This document shows, piece by piece, positions 34,310 to 43,894 of a stretch of 64,000 nucleotides of DNA. Position numbers and translations under genes: made by a program. Position 1 is the first letter of the stretch. The number at the start of each line of letters is the position of its first letter. The stretch is from JAFLBI01 sp964616465 (lineage in GTDB: Bacteria; Bacteroidota; Bacteroidia; Chitinophagales; Chitinophagaceae): contig CAZTTO010000008.1 of the NCBI GenBank assembly GCA_964616465.1, positions 62,001-126,000 on the forward strand, in the 5' to 3' direction. The notes beneath the pieces were generated by a model that saw only the letters and a list, made by a program, of their open reading frames with translations, had not been told where the DNA came from and made no database searches.

Positions 34310-35821
34310 TTAAATATAATTGTTCACAAATACCTGGTTCACTAAATCGAGCTGCTCTTGAAAATCATATTTATGCTGAGCATTTTTTTTATGGAATTCA
34401 AATCTAATATCCTGACCATTATCGCCATTTTTCACCTTTACGCCAATTGTTCCATTGAGCCTATTCTCAATTTGAATTTCTATCATCAAATCATTTACAA
34501 GTGGAAGTTGATTAATAACAATGTTGCCCAGTTCATGCACATCTTCTGCTGCATCCCAAAACTGACAAAGCTGTACCTGAAAACTTCTTTGTTGATTTGG
34601 GTTGATTCTATAAGCTTTTTTAGCAGTAACAGGCAAGGGAGTATTTCTGTGAATGGCTAAATCAATATTGGTTTGTTGATTTAATCTTAATCCAATATTA
34701 TAGGTACTAACACTTCTTAGTTCTACTGGTCTAATATCAGATTGTTCACTTTGTTGTAATGAATTGGCATATAAAGCAGCACCCTTTGCCACACTACTTA
34801 ATGGTTGGTGATAAATTAATTGTTGGTGTGGTCCCATTTTTTGATTCCAATAATTATATACCATTTTGCTACTACTTGTTCCGCCAATAAGCACAAACTT
34901 ATTTACATCGCTTAATTGCATCCCAAGAGACCGCAAGCATCTTGATACTGCACTATCTGTTTTTTGAATAAGCTGCAAAGCAGCTGATGCATATTGTTCG
35001 TAATTGAACTTGCATTCAAAAGCATCCCTTCCAAACATCATCCACTTGGTAAAATCTCTAGGCTGATCTGAATCGTTGAGTTGTATTTTTATTTGTTCTG
35101 CAACTTTTTTTAGTCTGTTTTGCGTAAGTCGATCTGTCGGAAATGCTTTCTTAGTTGCTAAATAAAAATTATTTTGAATAGTGTTACTTACTATTTCATC
35201 AAACTCTTTACCCCCTAACTTATTTACCCCATCTTTTGCAATTACATGTAATTGATTTTTTGATTTTGTGATTAGAGTTAAATCAAATGTTCCTCCGCCA
35301 AAATCATATACAAGAATAATTTCATCTTCTATGTTGGCAGTATTTCCGTAACACAATGCAGCTGCAACTGGTTCTTCAAGAATGGCTGATAATGGGAAAT
35401 TTGCTAATCGTGCAGCTTCTATAACCGATTTTCGTTGTACATCATTGTAATGTGCAGGTACTGTTATCACTGAATTGGTAAAGCCATCTGGCATGTACAT
35501 TTCAGTATCGTATTTTATTTTCTTTAAAACAAGTGCCGCAATTGATTCGCTGAACCAAGGATTGTTTTTTTCATCAAAATAAACTGGTTCTTGTGTGCCA
35601 AAATTCCTTTTAAAGTGACTAACAACACTTTTTTGAGGATATATTTCGTATAGATTTTCTGCAAATTGTCCAATAAAAGCCTTTTTGCCATCTAACAATG
35701 CAATTGATGGGGTAGAGGTTTCATTTTTATTATAAGCATCAGGTACAATAACGGGACTTCCATCTCTACTTAATGTAGCTGCAACTGTGTTACTTGTTCC
35801 TAAGTCAATTCCCAATACCAT
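34310..35821 (-). CDS. Hsp70-family chaperone without the helical lid
   Basis: This 503-residue DnaK-like protein has a complete nucleotide-binding domain: GIDLGTSNTVAA, the VITVPAHYNDVQRKSVIEAA segment, VYDFGGGTFDLTLI, and VLIGGTSSS. A shorter beta-type C-terminal region follows (about 370-495). It ends where normal DnaK (about 630) would have its helical lid and EEVD-like tail. It lies 2 bp after the coiled-coil membrane gene and 1 bp before the ankyrin gene. A dedicated chaperone for operon products, perhaps the repeat or S74 protein, is a reasonable guess. Confidence 0.88.
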   Translation of the reverse strand: MVLGIDLGTSNTVAATLSRDGSPVIVPDAYNKNETSTPSIALLDGKKAFIGQFAENLYEIYPQKSVVSHFKRNFGTQEPVYFDEKNNPWFSESIAALVLKKIKYDTEMYMPDGFTNSVITVPAHYNDVQRKSVIEAARLANFPLSAILEEPVAAALCYGNTANIEDEIILVYDFGGGTFDLTLITKSKNQLHVIAKDGVNKLGGKEFDEIVSNTIQNNFYLATKKAFPTDRLTQNRLKKVAEQIKIQLNDSDQPRDFTKWMMFGRDAFECKFNYEQYASAALQLIQKTDSAVSRCLRSLGMQLSDVNKFVLIGGTSSSKMVYNYWNQKMGPHQQLIYHQPLSSVAKGAALYANSLQQSEQSDIRPVELRSVSTYNIGLRLNQQTNIDLAIHRNTPLPVTAKKAYRINPNQQRSFQVQLCQFWDAAEDVHELGNIVINQLPLVNDLMIEIQIENRLNGTIGVKVKNGDNGQDIRFEFHKKNAQHKYDFQEQLDLVNQVFVNNYI

Positions 35822-35823
35822 TA

Positions 35824-37509
35824 TTAAAAATTTAATTCTTTTTCTAAATCTGTGAGTTGTGTTCTAATATTATTTTGTAAGCTATCTCTCATTTTATCTG
35901 CCATTTGAATGCCTCGCAGCATTTGATCTATAGATGTTTGCAATTTTTGTTGCTGAACCTTCTCTTGACTCATTACATTCATTTTTTGACTCTGCATGTC
36001 TTTCACATTTTTATCTAGCTGAAGAAGTAGGTTTTGAGAAACATCTCTCATCCATGTAGAAATGTGAGTGAGCCAATCGCGTGTTGTTTCATTAAACATA
36101 CGCTTTGACTCCATTTGTAGGGTTTCTTTTGCTTTAGCCAATTCTCTTTCAAATTCTTCTTTTCTTTTAAGGGGAATTCTTCTTCTAAGGTCGTAGACCC
36201 CGTATAGAATCATCAATAAAGAAACGCCGGCAGTAGAAGCTTTAACCCATAATGCAATGTATTTAAAAATGCCACTTTCACTTGCACTTGCTACAATTGA
36301 TAAAGGGGCTAATAGTCCGCCCACAACCATAATAAGTCCAGTATAATCTCTAAGTGCAACAAAATATTCCATTGCTCCTTTTTTAATAATCTCTCCTACA
36401 TATTGCTTGTTGTAATAGCTAAATGAGGTTATGCTTCTTTTTTTATCTGGAAACGGAATATAAATTTCTTCTGGCTTTATTGGTGCAATATCTTTTGATT
36501 GCAGTTGGATATTAATTTTTTTAATTTGGTCTTCAAACGAACTTTTTATGAATTCTTCGTCTTTCTCTAATTCTTGTTCCAAACTTTTATGAATAATTCT
36601 TAGTAGTTCTTTTTGAAATTCTTCTGGTATAGTTGTTTGAACTTTTTCACTTTTTTCTGCAAGGACTGTCCTATCAAAGTCTTCCAGTAATTCAATGCGT
36701 TCTTGAGATTTTATAGTGAATTTGCCCGTATTTGGTTTGTTTAATTCATCATATTTAAACTTGAAATTTTTATCAAGCTCCTGCGATACTTTTTGAATAG
36801 ATTGTCTGATTTGCTGAATAGTATCATTAATATTCATGCTTTGCTCATCTTTTCTAGTTATTTGAGCATTCTGACTGTTTAGAAGTTTTCTGGTATTGTT
36901 TGCTCTGAGTTCTGCATCAGCTATCTCTTTCATGAAATCTACAACTGGTTTTGCTGATTGAAGTAATGTATACTTCTTTACTTTTTCTAGTTGATTTTTT
37001 TCAATTAAAGGAGCAAGAATGTCAAAAAAGGATTTGCCTTCTAAATCACTTAAATTGTAAAATGTTGATTTGACTTTATAGCTTAAAAAACGACTAATCT
37101 TTTTTTGTATTTCAGTATTTCCACTGGCATTGATTACTATAACATATCTATAATCTTGGTTATTTCTGATGGAGCTAAGCAATTCGGGTTGATGATCTAT
37201 ATGATCATCAGCAATGATAAAAAGAATTGCAGGAAAAATTTGTTCAAAAACTTTAAGCTGGCTTTCACCCTCGTGTATGAAACTCAATGAAAAATCTGCA
37301 TCCTTTGCAATTTCAGATAAAATCTTTTTTGCTTCAAGTGCTTTGGAAATAGCAGCACTATGAATGAAAACATGAGCTGGTAACTCTTTCGTTGCAGCCA
37401 TCTTTTTTATTTTATGAACGCTTTCGTCAAGAAAGCCTGCATAACTGCTTACGCCCAATTCTTTTGTGAATTGCTCAATTTGATCGCTTATGCTAAGTAG
37501 TTCTCTCAT
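35824..37509 (-). CDS. Coiled-coil membrane protein of unknown function
   Basis: I do not recognise this 561-residue protein. The N-terminal ~180 residues look alpha/beta (FIHSAAISKALEAKKIL; FPAILFIIADDHID; YRYVIVINASG), perhaps a receiver-like fold without clear phospho-acceptor geometry. Long coiled coils follow (about 190-350). Two close membrane helices (about 395-417 and 425-447) make a hairpin, then a second coiled coil runs to the C-terminus. Both ends would be cytoplasmic. It sits between the FHA and Hsp70 genes and could be the membrane platform of the system. Confidence 0.7.
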   Translation of the reverse strand: MRELLSISDQIEQFTKELGVSSYAGFLDESVHKIKKMAATKELPAHVFIHSAAISKALEAKKILSEIAKDADFSLSFIHEGESQLKVFEQIFPAILFIIADDHIDHQPELLSSIRNNQDYRYVIVINASGNTEIQKKISRFLSYKVKSTFYNLSDLEGKSFFDILAPLIEKNQLEKVKKYTLLQSAKPVVDFMKEIADAELRANNTRKLLNSQNAQITRKDEQSMNINDTIQQIRQSIQKVSQELDKNFKFKYDELNKPNTGKFTIKSQERIELLEDFDRTVLAEKSEKVQTTIPEEFQKELLRIIHKSLEQELEKDEEFIKSSFEDQIKKINIQLQSKDIAPIKPEEIYIPFPDKKRSITSFSYYNKQYVGEIIKKGAMEYFVALRDYTGLIMVVGGLLAPLSIVASASESGIFKYIALWVKASTAGVSLLMILYGVYDLRRRIPLKRKEEFERELAKAKETLQMESKRMFNETTRDWLTHISTWMRDVSQNLLLQLDKNVKDMQSQKMNVMSQEKVQQQKLQTSIDQMLRGIQMADKMRDSLQNNIRTQLTDLEKELNF

Positions 37510-37518
37510 AGTGGTGTT

Positions 37519-38253
37519 TTAAAAAATATCAATCACGACAGTCTTCATATACTCACTTTCTTCTACTTGTTGCACAATTTGATTAAGTGGAGTATTATTA
37601 ATTTTTACCATCATTTTGGTCATACCAACTTGCACCGTATCTCCTTGTTGCAAAGGTATAATAGATTGTATGCGATGTTCATTTCCATTTATGAAAATTC
37701 CGTTTTTACTTGCTTTACCAAGAATTGAAGCATCTGCAATAGTAATTTTTGTAGGTTGAAGCTGAATGTCAATTACACCATGTAGTCTACTTACATAGGC
37801 GTCTTGATCTAATATGATTGTATTTCCATTGGGTTGTTGGTGTCTTCCAATAAAGGTTCTTCCTCCATAAAGAGGAAATGTTTGTGTAGGCATATTTTCA
37901 GTATGTGTCACCAACCAAGCCAAAATTGAACTAGGATGTTGTACCTGATGTACTGGTTGTGGTTGAAAATAGGATGGAGTAGGGGGAGGCGCAGGATTAA
38001 AGTTAGGCTGTTGGTAGGAAGAAATTGGATTAGGTGCAGCATTTGGAGAAACATTTGCAGTATTACCCATTTGTTTCTGAATGTCCTTTATCTTTTGGAT
38101 ATTTCCTGCATGAAGCTTTTTTAAAAACTCGTTAGGCGCATTATCTACCAATCGCTGAAAGTAATGCAACTTTTCCTCCAATCTACTAATTATATCGCGT
38201 TCTTTAGCAGAATCAGGTAATTCTAAAAATTCAAGTATTTCTTTCTGTGTCAT
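37519..38253 (-). CDS. FHA-domain protein
   Basis: This 244-residue cytosolic protein has an N-terminal helical domain (1-65), a Pro/Gln/Asn-rich linker (about 66-110) and a C-terminal FHA domain (about 125-230). FHA landmarks are the GR in GGRTFIGRHQQ, the SRLH in AYVSRLHGVI, and NGIFING. FHA domains bind phosphothreonine, so it is the expected reader of the kinase encoded four genes upstream. It is 9 bp before the next operon gene and 4 bp after the S74 gene. Confidence 0.87.
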   Translation of the reverse strand: MTQKEILEFLELPDSAKERDIISRLEEKLHYFQRLVDNAPNEFLKKLHAGNIQKIKDIQKQMGNTANVSPNAAPNPISSYQQPNFNPAPPPTPSYFQPQPVHQVQHPSSILAWLVTHTENMPTQTFPLYGGRTFIGRHQQPNGNTIILDQDAYVSRLHGVIDIQLQPTKITIADASILGKASKNGIFINGNEHRIQSIIPLQQGDTVQVGMTKMMVKINNTPLNQIVQQVEESEYMKTVVIDIF

Positions 38254-38257
38254 ATTT

Positions 38258-40874
38258 TCAGCTATTTTCTTCTTTATGAGTCAAGGCTTCTTTTAATTCA
38301 GCAATTTGATTTTGAAGCTGAGTAATTTGCATTTGTTGTTCTTGAATTCCTTTTGTCAAAAGGCCAATCATGCCAATATAATTCACTGCTTTGTGAGTAA
38401 CATTTCCCGTTACAGTTTCATATACTAAGTTTGGTAAAACCTCTTCTAATTCCTGCGCAATAAATCCGAACTGTCTTTCTTCAGGCAGTGCAATTTGAGG
38501 AAAGGCCGATTGGTTGTAGAAGTAAGTGCATGGCTGCAACAGGTTAACCGTTTCAAGGGCTCCCTCAATTGACTCAATTTCGGATTTAAGTTTTTTATCT
38601 GATGGGCCAAAACTATTTGCTCTGGCTGCTGCTGCTCTGGCCTCATTTTCATACATCTGAGCATCACGAGCCGATGATTGTGCATCGTTCGCATAGTTTC
38701 TACATTGTACACAATATTGGTCGGCTTGCTGGGCACAATCATTTGCATAACCTTTAGCGTCATTGGCTTCTTGTGCTGCATCTTTGGCACGAAGAGCATC
38801 ACGTTCTGCATCGTTGGCTTCATTCTTCGCACGCTCAGCATCTCTTTGTGCATCATCGGCTTCTCTCTTAGCACGTTCAGCTTCTCTTTGCGCTTCATCG
38901 GCTTCTCTTTTAGCGCGTTCAGCTTCTCTTTGCGCTTCATCTGCCTCTTGTTTAGCACGTTCAGCTTCTTTTTGCGCTTCTCCAGCTTCCTGTTTAGCTT
39001 TTTCAGCCTCCTTTTGTGCCTCACTGGCTTCCTGTTTAGCTTTTTCAGCTTCTTTCTGTGCTTCTAGCGCTTCTTGTTTAGCTTTTTCACTCGACTGAGT
39101 AGCTTCATTTGCTTCCTGCATGGCCTTTTCAGAAAACTGAATGGCCTCATTCGCTTCTTGCTTAGCGCGTTCCGAAAACTGAACGGCTTCATTGGCCTCC
39201 TGCTTAGCACGCTCAGATGCTTCAACTGCCTCATTTGCTTCAGCCTTAGCCTTTTCAGAAGCTTCTACTGCTTCTTGTACCTCAGCCTTCGCTTTTTCAG
39301 AAGCTTCAGTTGCTTCTTGTAACTCAGCTTTCGCTTTTTCTGATGCTTCTGTTGCTTCTTGTAATTCAGCTCTAGCTTTATCTGAAGCTTCTGTTGCCTC
39401 TCTTAATTCTTGTTTTGCTCGTTCAGATGCCTCAGTTGCTTCTTGTGCTTCCTGTTTAGCTTTCTCTGAAAATTGTTGCGCCTCATTGGCTTCATTCTTA
39501 GCACGTTCAGATTCTCTTTGCGCTTCATTAGCCTCATTCTTAGCACGTTCAGATTCTCTTTGTGCTTCATTGGCTTCATTCTTAGCACGTTCAGATTCTC
39601 TTTGTGCTTCATTAGCTTCATTCTTAGCACGTTCAGCCTCTCTTTGTGCTTCATTAGCTTCATTCTTAGCACGTTCAGCCTCTCTTTGTGCTTCATTGGC
39701 TTCATTCTTAGCACGTTCAGCTTCTCTTTGCGCCTCATTCGCCTCGTTTCTAGCTCTTTCTGATTCCTTTTGTGCTTCGTTTGCTTCATTTCTAGCACGC
39801 TCAGATTCTCTCTGCGCTTCATTAGCCTCATTTCTAGCTCTTTCTGAAGACTGCATGGCCTCATTTGCTTCGCTTCTAGCTCTTTCTGAAGATTGTTGGG
39901 CTTCATTGGCTTCACTCTTAGCTCGCTCAGATGCATCTGTTGCTTCTTGAGCTTCTTGTTTTGCTTTTTCAGAGGCTTGCTGTGCTTCATTCGCCTCGTT
40001 TCTAGCTCTTTCTGAAGATTGTTGCGCTTCGTTGGCTTCATTTCTGGCGCGTTCAGATTCTCTTTGCGCTTCGTTGGCTTCATTTCTCGCACGCTCAGCC
40101 TCTCNNNNNNNNNNNNNNNNNNNNNNNNNNNNNNNNNNNNNNNNNNNNNNNNNNNNNNNNNNNNNNNNNNNNNNNNNNNNNNNNNNNNNNNNNNNNNNNN
40201 NNNNGTTGCGCTTCATTAGCTTCGTTTCTAGCTCTTTCTGAAGATTGTTGCGCTTCATTGGCCTCGTTTCTTGCTCTTTCTGAAGATTGTTGCGCTTCGT
40301 TAGCTTCGTTTCTTGCTCTTTCTGAAGATTGTTGCGCTTCGTTGGCTTCATTTCTCGCACGCTCAGCCTCTCGTTGCGCTTCATTAGCTTCGTTTCTAGC
40401 TCTTTCTGAAGATTGTTGCGCTTCATTAGCTTCGTTTCTAGCTCTTTCTGAAGACTGTTGCGCTTCATTCGCTTCGTTTCTAGCTCTTTCTGAAGATTGT
40501 TGCGCTTCATTCGCTTCATTCTTTGCTCGTTCAGACGACTGTTGGGCTTCTGTTGCTTCTGTTTGAGCTTTTGAAGTAAAGCCCATAATTTCAGTCAACT
40601 CAGTTTGAGCTTTTTGAGAGGAAGTTATTATTTCCGTTAATTCAGTCTGCACACGTGTGCTTGCAGACATAATCTCATTTAATTCCGTTTGTGCCTTGTT
40701 GGAAAACTGCGTTGCTTCATTTGCTTCTTGTTGAGCTTTTTGTGAAGAAGTAACTGCAACATTTTCATAATTCTTAATCTTAACCAAAGATGCTTCAGCT
40801 TCTTGAATGGCTGTTTGAAACCTTAAAATAAGTGCTTCAAGTTGTTGTTCAAGTAATACAGGATCTGTAGCCAT
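38258..40874 (-). CDS. Long 14-residue-repeat coiled-coil protein with S74 C-terminal domain
   Basis: The protein starts MATDPVLLEQQL at 40874 and has no signal peptide. Most of it is a 14-residue (two-heptad) repeat of the type SSERARNEANEAQQ or REAERAKNEANEAQ. The C-terminal ~120 residues form an S74/endosialidase-type intramolecular chaperone domain: SDKKLKSEIESIEGA, FGFIAQELEEVLPNLVYE and KAVNYIGMIGLLTKGIQEQ, with the Ser-Asp-Lys area used for self-cleavage in phage fibres. A 100-N gap (40105-40204) interrupts it; without the Ns the frame is continuous (838 residues). It is probably a trimeric fibre. Position is between the PP2C and FHA genes. Confidence 0.82.
38780..40560 (-). repeat. 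42-bp coding tandem repeat array
   Basis: About 40 copies of a degenerate 42-bp unit encode the 14-residue repeat (ERARNEANEAQ core). Units near 39480-39760 and 40230-40500 are nearly the same as each other. The variable unit sequence (AQQSS, AQRES, AQREA, AQKEA forms) suggests repeated local duplications and makes assembly hard. Confidence 0.88.
40105..40204. other. Assembly gap of 100 N
   Basis: Exactly 100 N, the conventional unknown-length gap. The bases directly left and right of it reproduce an intact junction seen at 40372/40373, and skipping the gap keeps the reading frame and repeat phase. Confidence 0.97.
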
Positions 40875-40895
40875 ATAAGTGGATTTAGTATGGAT

Positions 40896-41810
40896 TTATT
40901 TAGATGTTCCTTTTTTAGATGTGCTATCTGGTTTTGAACCTTGAATTTGGAGGAGGGGTGTATGCGTATCACTAGTTGAACCAGCTTCTTCATTATTCAT
41001 ATAATACCATCCACCTACAGCAAGTCCAATAATTAAAAGAATTAATCCAACCATTAATCCTACAGATGCACCACCCCCTTTTTTTACATAATGCAAATAC
41101 ATGGAATAGTTATCACCTGTTTTCCCTTCACATATCCTATTAAAATAATCCGAGTAATCAAATCCTTCTTTGTAAGAAGTAAGAAATTCCTCAAGGTGTT
41201 TTTCTGAGACTTGTTCTAATAAGCCATCTGTACATTGTAAAATCCAATCGCCAGTTTTTATTTTTAACTGGGAGGTAGTAATATCTGTTGGCTTTGTTTG
41301 CTGATTAAGACTTCTTGTAATAACATTTTTTTTAGGATGATTAATGGCTTCTTGTTCTGTTAGAATACCTTGGTCAACCATATCTTGTACAAGCGAGTGA
41401 TCCTTTGTTTTATAAATGATTTTTCCGTTTCTTATATGATAAATTCTACTGTCACCGCACCATGCAATTTGGGCTTCATTTTTTCCAAATGAAACAAGTG
41501 TTAATGTAGTACTTGTGCCTTTAGCAGCTGGATTTTCTTCAACAAACTTTTCAATTTCATCTTTAAAGTTGACCAATGATTTGTGAATGAGCGTAGTAAA
41601 CTTACTTTCTTTATTCGTTTTTTTACTTTGATGAAGTAATTGTTGAAAGCAGTTTGCAGCTACTTCAGATGCAATTTCTCCATAGTTGCTACCTCCAACA
41701 CCATCACATACTACAAAAACAGAAGTTTGTGAGGGTTGCTTTGGACAAATAGCGTCTTCAATATTTTTTCTGCCGCCTTGCTTTATAAGTGCATGTGATA
41801 AAATTTCCAA
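40896..41810 (-). CDS. PP2C-family protein phosphatase with C-terminal membrane helix
   Basis: This 304-residue protein dephosphorylates phospho-Ser/Thr. PP2C metal motifs are NIEDA near 17, VVCDGVGGSNYGE (about 33-45), GTSTTLTLV, IAWCGDSRIY, DHSLVQDMV, LQCTDGLLE and the late GDNYS. A membrane helix lies at about 248-268 and a short Ser/Thr/Lys-rich tail follows. The catalytic domain is cytoplasmic. It lies 11 bp after the kinase gene and 21 bp before the S74 gene, the typical kinase-phosphatase pairing. Confidence 0.92.
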   Translation of the reverse strand: MEILSHALIKQGGRKNIEDAICPKQPSQTSVFVVCDGVGGSNYGEIASEVAANCFQQLLHQSKKTNKESKFTTLIHKSLVNFKDEIEKFVEENPAAKGTSTTLTLVSFGKNEAQIAWCGDSRIYHIRNGKIIYKTKDHSLVQDMVDQGILTEQEAINHPKKNVITRSLNQQTKPTDITTSQLKIKTGDWILQCTDGLLEQVSEKHLEEFLTSYKEGFDYSDYFNRICEGKTGDNYSMYLHYVKKGGGASVGLMVGLILLIIGLAVGGWYYMNNEEAGSTSDTHTPLLQIQGSKPDSTSKKGTSK

Positions 41811-41821
41811 TTGAATAAGTT

Positions 41822-43765
41822 TTATTGATCAATATTTCTGACAATTCTAAATCCAATAATTTCTTTTTGTGCAGTTGAAACATCTACGTTTCTTACTTTA
41901 GGATCTAAGAATAGAAGATCGTTTTCAAAATCACCACCTCTAATGACCCTTGCTTGAATTGGCTTACCTTCAATTTGTAATTCAATCAATTCTTCACACC
42001 ACTCAAATACATTGCCTAGCATGTCATATAGTCCGTTTACACCCGGCTTTTTAGTTTTTACTGGTTGAACTTTGATACCTGAATTTTCAAGATTCCAACT
42101 AATCTCATTCAACTCTTGTGCATAATTAGGGTGTGCAGCAATACAAGCATATTCCCATTCAATTTGTGTTGGAAGCCTGTAGATATGGTTTGATATTTTA
42201 TTCAGCTTTTGAATAAACTTTTGTACTTCTTTCCATGAAACTTTATTAGCTGGTAATTTGCCTAATGCTGGATTGGTTTTTATCTCAGGAAATTTATTGT
42301 CCTGCATAATTGCAGTCCATTGCTCCCTTGTCACTTCTGAGCTAAGCATCATGATATTACCCACTTGAACATTTTGCACAGGATTTTGAGCTTCTTTAGG
42401 TATTGCTTCATTGTTAGTGCCACCAAAAACAAATGCACCTCCTTGAATTTGTACCATTTCGCTTTCAATAGTTTTCGCCATCTCTTCAACCTGATTGTTG
42501 CTTCCTCCTGATACAGCGCCCATAATTTTGTCTTTGAAAAGGAAACCCACAATTCCTAATACCACTACAACAATTCCAACCCATAACATACCAGATGATT
42601 TCTTTTTGGGAGCCGATGTTGGAGTACTATCTTCTTCGGCAGGTGCGGAAACTGACTTATCTGTGCTAGGTTGATGCTTAGGGAGTATGATCTCTTGCGT
42701 TTCATCGCCTTGATTTGTTGGTGCTACAGGCTTTGATTGCAAAGGAGTTTGTGGCGATTGTCCAGTAGCTTGTATCGGAATAACCATGGTTTCATCACCC
42801 GTAGATGTTGGCGTTGCAATAGGCTGATTTGTAACTTTTTTCGTTGAAACCGATTTTTTTTCGCCCTTGCCAGTACTTTTAGATGTAGCCGTAACACCTT
42901 TTTGATTTGCGTGTGGTTTTATTATCTCAATCAGCTCATCAATATTGGTTGTTCTTTTGGATGCATCTGGAACAATACACTTTCTTAGTAGTGTTTTATA
43001 TGGTTCTTCTAAATCTTTTAAGTGCTCTTCTACCCCTTCAAGACTTACTATCTTATTAATTAATTGCGCTGCACTTGTATCACCTTCTCTTGAGCCAAAT
43101 AATAGTTTTCCTTTAAGCAAATAATATGCGGTAACTCCAAAAGCCCATATATCAACATTGTAGCTAATTTTTTTATCTATACCATATCTATCAGGGTTGA
43201 ACTGTTCTGGGGCCATGTATTCAATGGTTCCAAGTAGAATAGATGCACTTGCTTGATTGCTATCGGCGTTTTTACTAATTCCAAAGTCAGCAATTTTTGC
43301 AATTAGATTTTGTTGCTTATCTCTTCCAAGAAGAATATTCTGTGGTTTAATATCTCTATGAATAATTCCTTGTGAGTGGAGATATTTCAAGCCTTCCAGA
43401 ATATCAACAAAAAGTTTGCTTAACTCATGTAATGAAACTGGATTTTTGCTAAGATAAACCTTCATTTGGCCTTCCTGCACATATTCCATTACTCCAATTT
43501 GCATCTCTTCATCTTGTCCGTGAATATTTCTATTCACCAATGTTTCAACCCCGTAGTAACGAACAATATTTGGATGTGAAAGAATGATGGCTCTTCTTAT
43601 TTCATTAATGATATTATACTTGTTCGCTTGATCTTGTGGATGAAAGAACTTGAGTGCTACTGGTATTTCTAAAACTTTGTCAAATGCTTTGTAAACAGTT
43701 GCAAATCCACCCTTACCCAGCAAATCTGTGCTTGGGTCATACACATACTTATTGAGTATCTCCAT
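41822..43765 (-). CDS. Membrane Ser/Thr protein kinase with outer FGE/SUMF1-type domain
   Basis: This 647-residue protein has a Hanks-type kinase domain (about 8-285): LLGKGGFATVYKAF (Gly loop), VALKFF with catalytic Lys, HRDIKPQNILLG, KIADFGIS, and GTIEYMAPEQF. A Thr/Pro/Gln-rich linker follows, then a membrane helix (about 395-413) and an FGE/SUMF1-type domain at about 435-645 (VTREQWTAIMQ, YRLPTQIEWEYAC, GLYDMLGNVFEWCEE, VIRGGDFE, GFRIVRN). Kinase inside, FGE domain outside, so it could sense envelope state. It is the first operon gene, with a 129-bp gap to recJ holding the promoter. Confidence 0.92.
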   Translation of the reverse strand: MEILNKYVYDPSTDLLGKGGFATVYKAFDKVLEIPVALKFFHPQDQANKYNIINEIRRAIILSHPNIVRYYGVETLVNRNIHGQDEEMQIGVMEYVQEGQMKVYLSKNPVSLHELSKLFVDILEGLKYLHSQGIIHRDIKPQNILLGRDKQQNLIAKIADFGISKNADSNQASASILLGTIEYMAPEQFNPDRYGIDKKISYNVDIWAFGVTAYYLLKGKLLFGSREGDTSAAQLINKIVSLEGVEEHLKDLEEPYKTLLRKCIVPDASKRTTNIDELIEIIKPHANQKGVTATSKSTGKGEKKSVSTKKVTNQPIATPTSTGDETMVIPIQATGQSPQTPLQSKPVAPTNQGDETQEIILPKHQPSTDKSVSAPAEEDSTPTSAPKKKSSGMLWVGIVVVVLGIVGFLFKDKIMGAVSGGSNNQVEEMAKTIESEMVQIQGGAFVFGGTNNEAIPKEAQNPVQNVQVGNIMMLSSEVTREQWTAIMQDNKFPEIKTNPALGKLPANKVSWKEVQKFIQKLNKISNHIYRLPTQIEWEYACIAAHPNYAQELNEISWNLENSGIKVQPVKTKKPGVNGLYDMLGNVFEWCEELIELQIEGKPIQARVIRGGDFENDLLFLDPKVRNVDVSTAQKEIIGFRIVRNIDQ

Positions 43766-43894
43766 GCTTATAAAATGTTAAAATACAGGGAACTAAAATA
43801 CTCAAGTTTTAAAAGAAAAGAACTGAATATGTGAAGGGTTGGCTTTGTGGAAATTATAATATTGATTTACAATCTTTTATATATTATTTTAAAA

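Noticed and set aside
38780..40560. Regular repeat array resembling CRISPR
   Set aside because: Units are 42 bp, in coding phase, have no spacers and encode a heptad coiled coil.
38763..40566. Long open frames on the plus strand, Ser/Ala/Cys-rich, opposite the repeat protein
   Set aside because: They are antisense reflections of the 42-bp coding repeat, which has no stop in several frames; the minus-strand product has a clear start and C-terminal domain.
30402..43765. Type VI secretion locus
   Set aside because: Kinase, phosphatase and FHA genes are reminiscent of T6SS control, but no Tss sheath, Hcp, VgrG or baseplate gene is present in the window.
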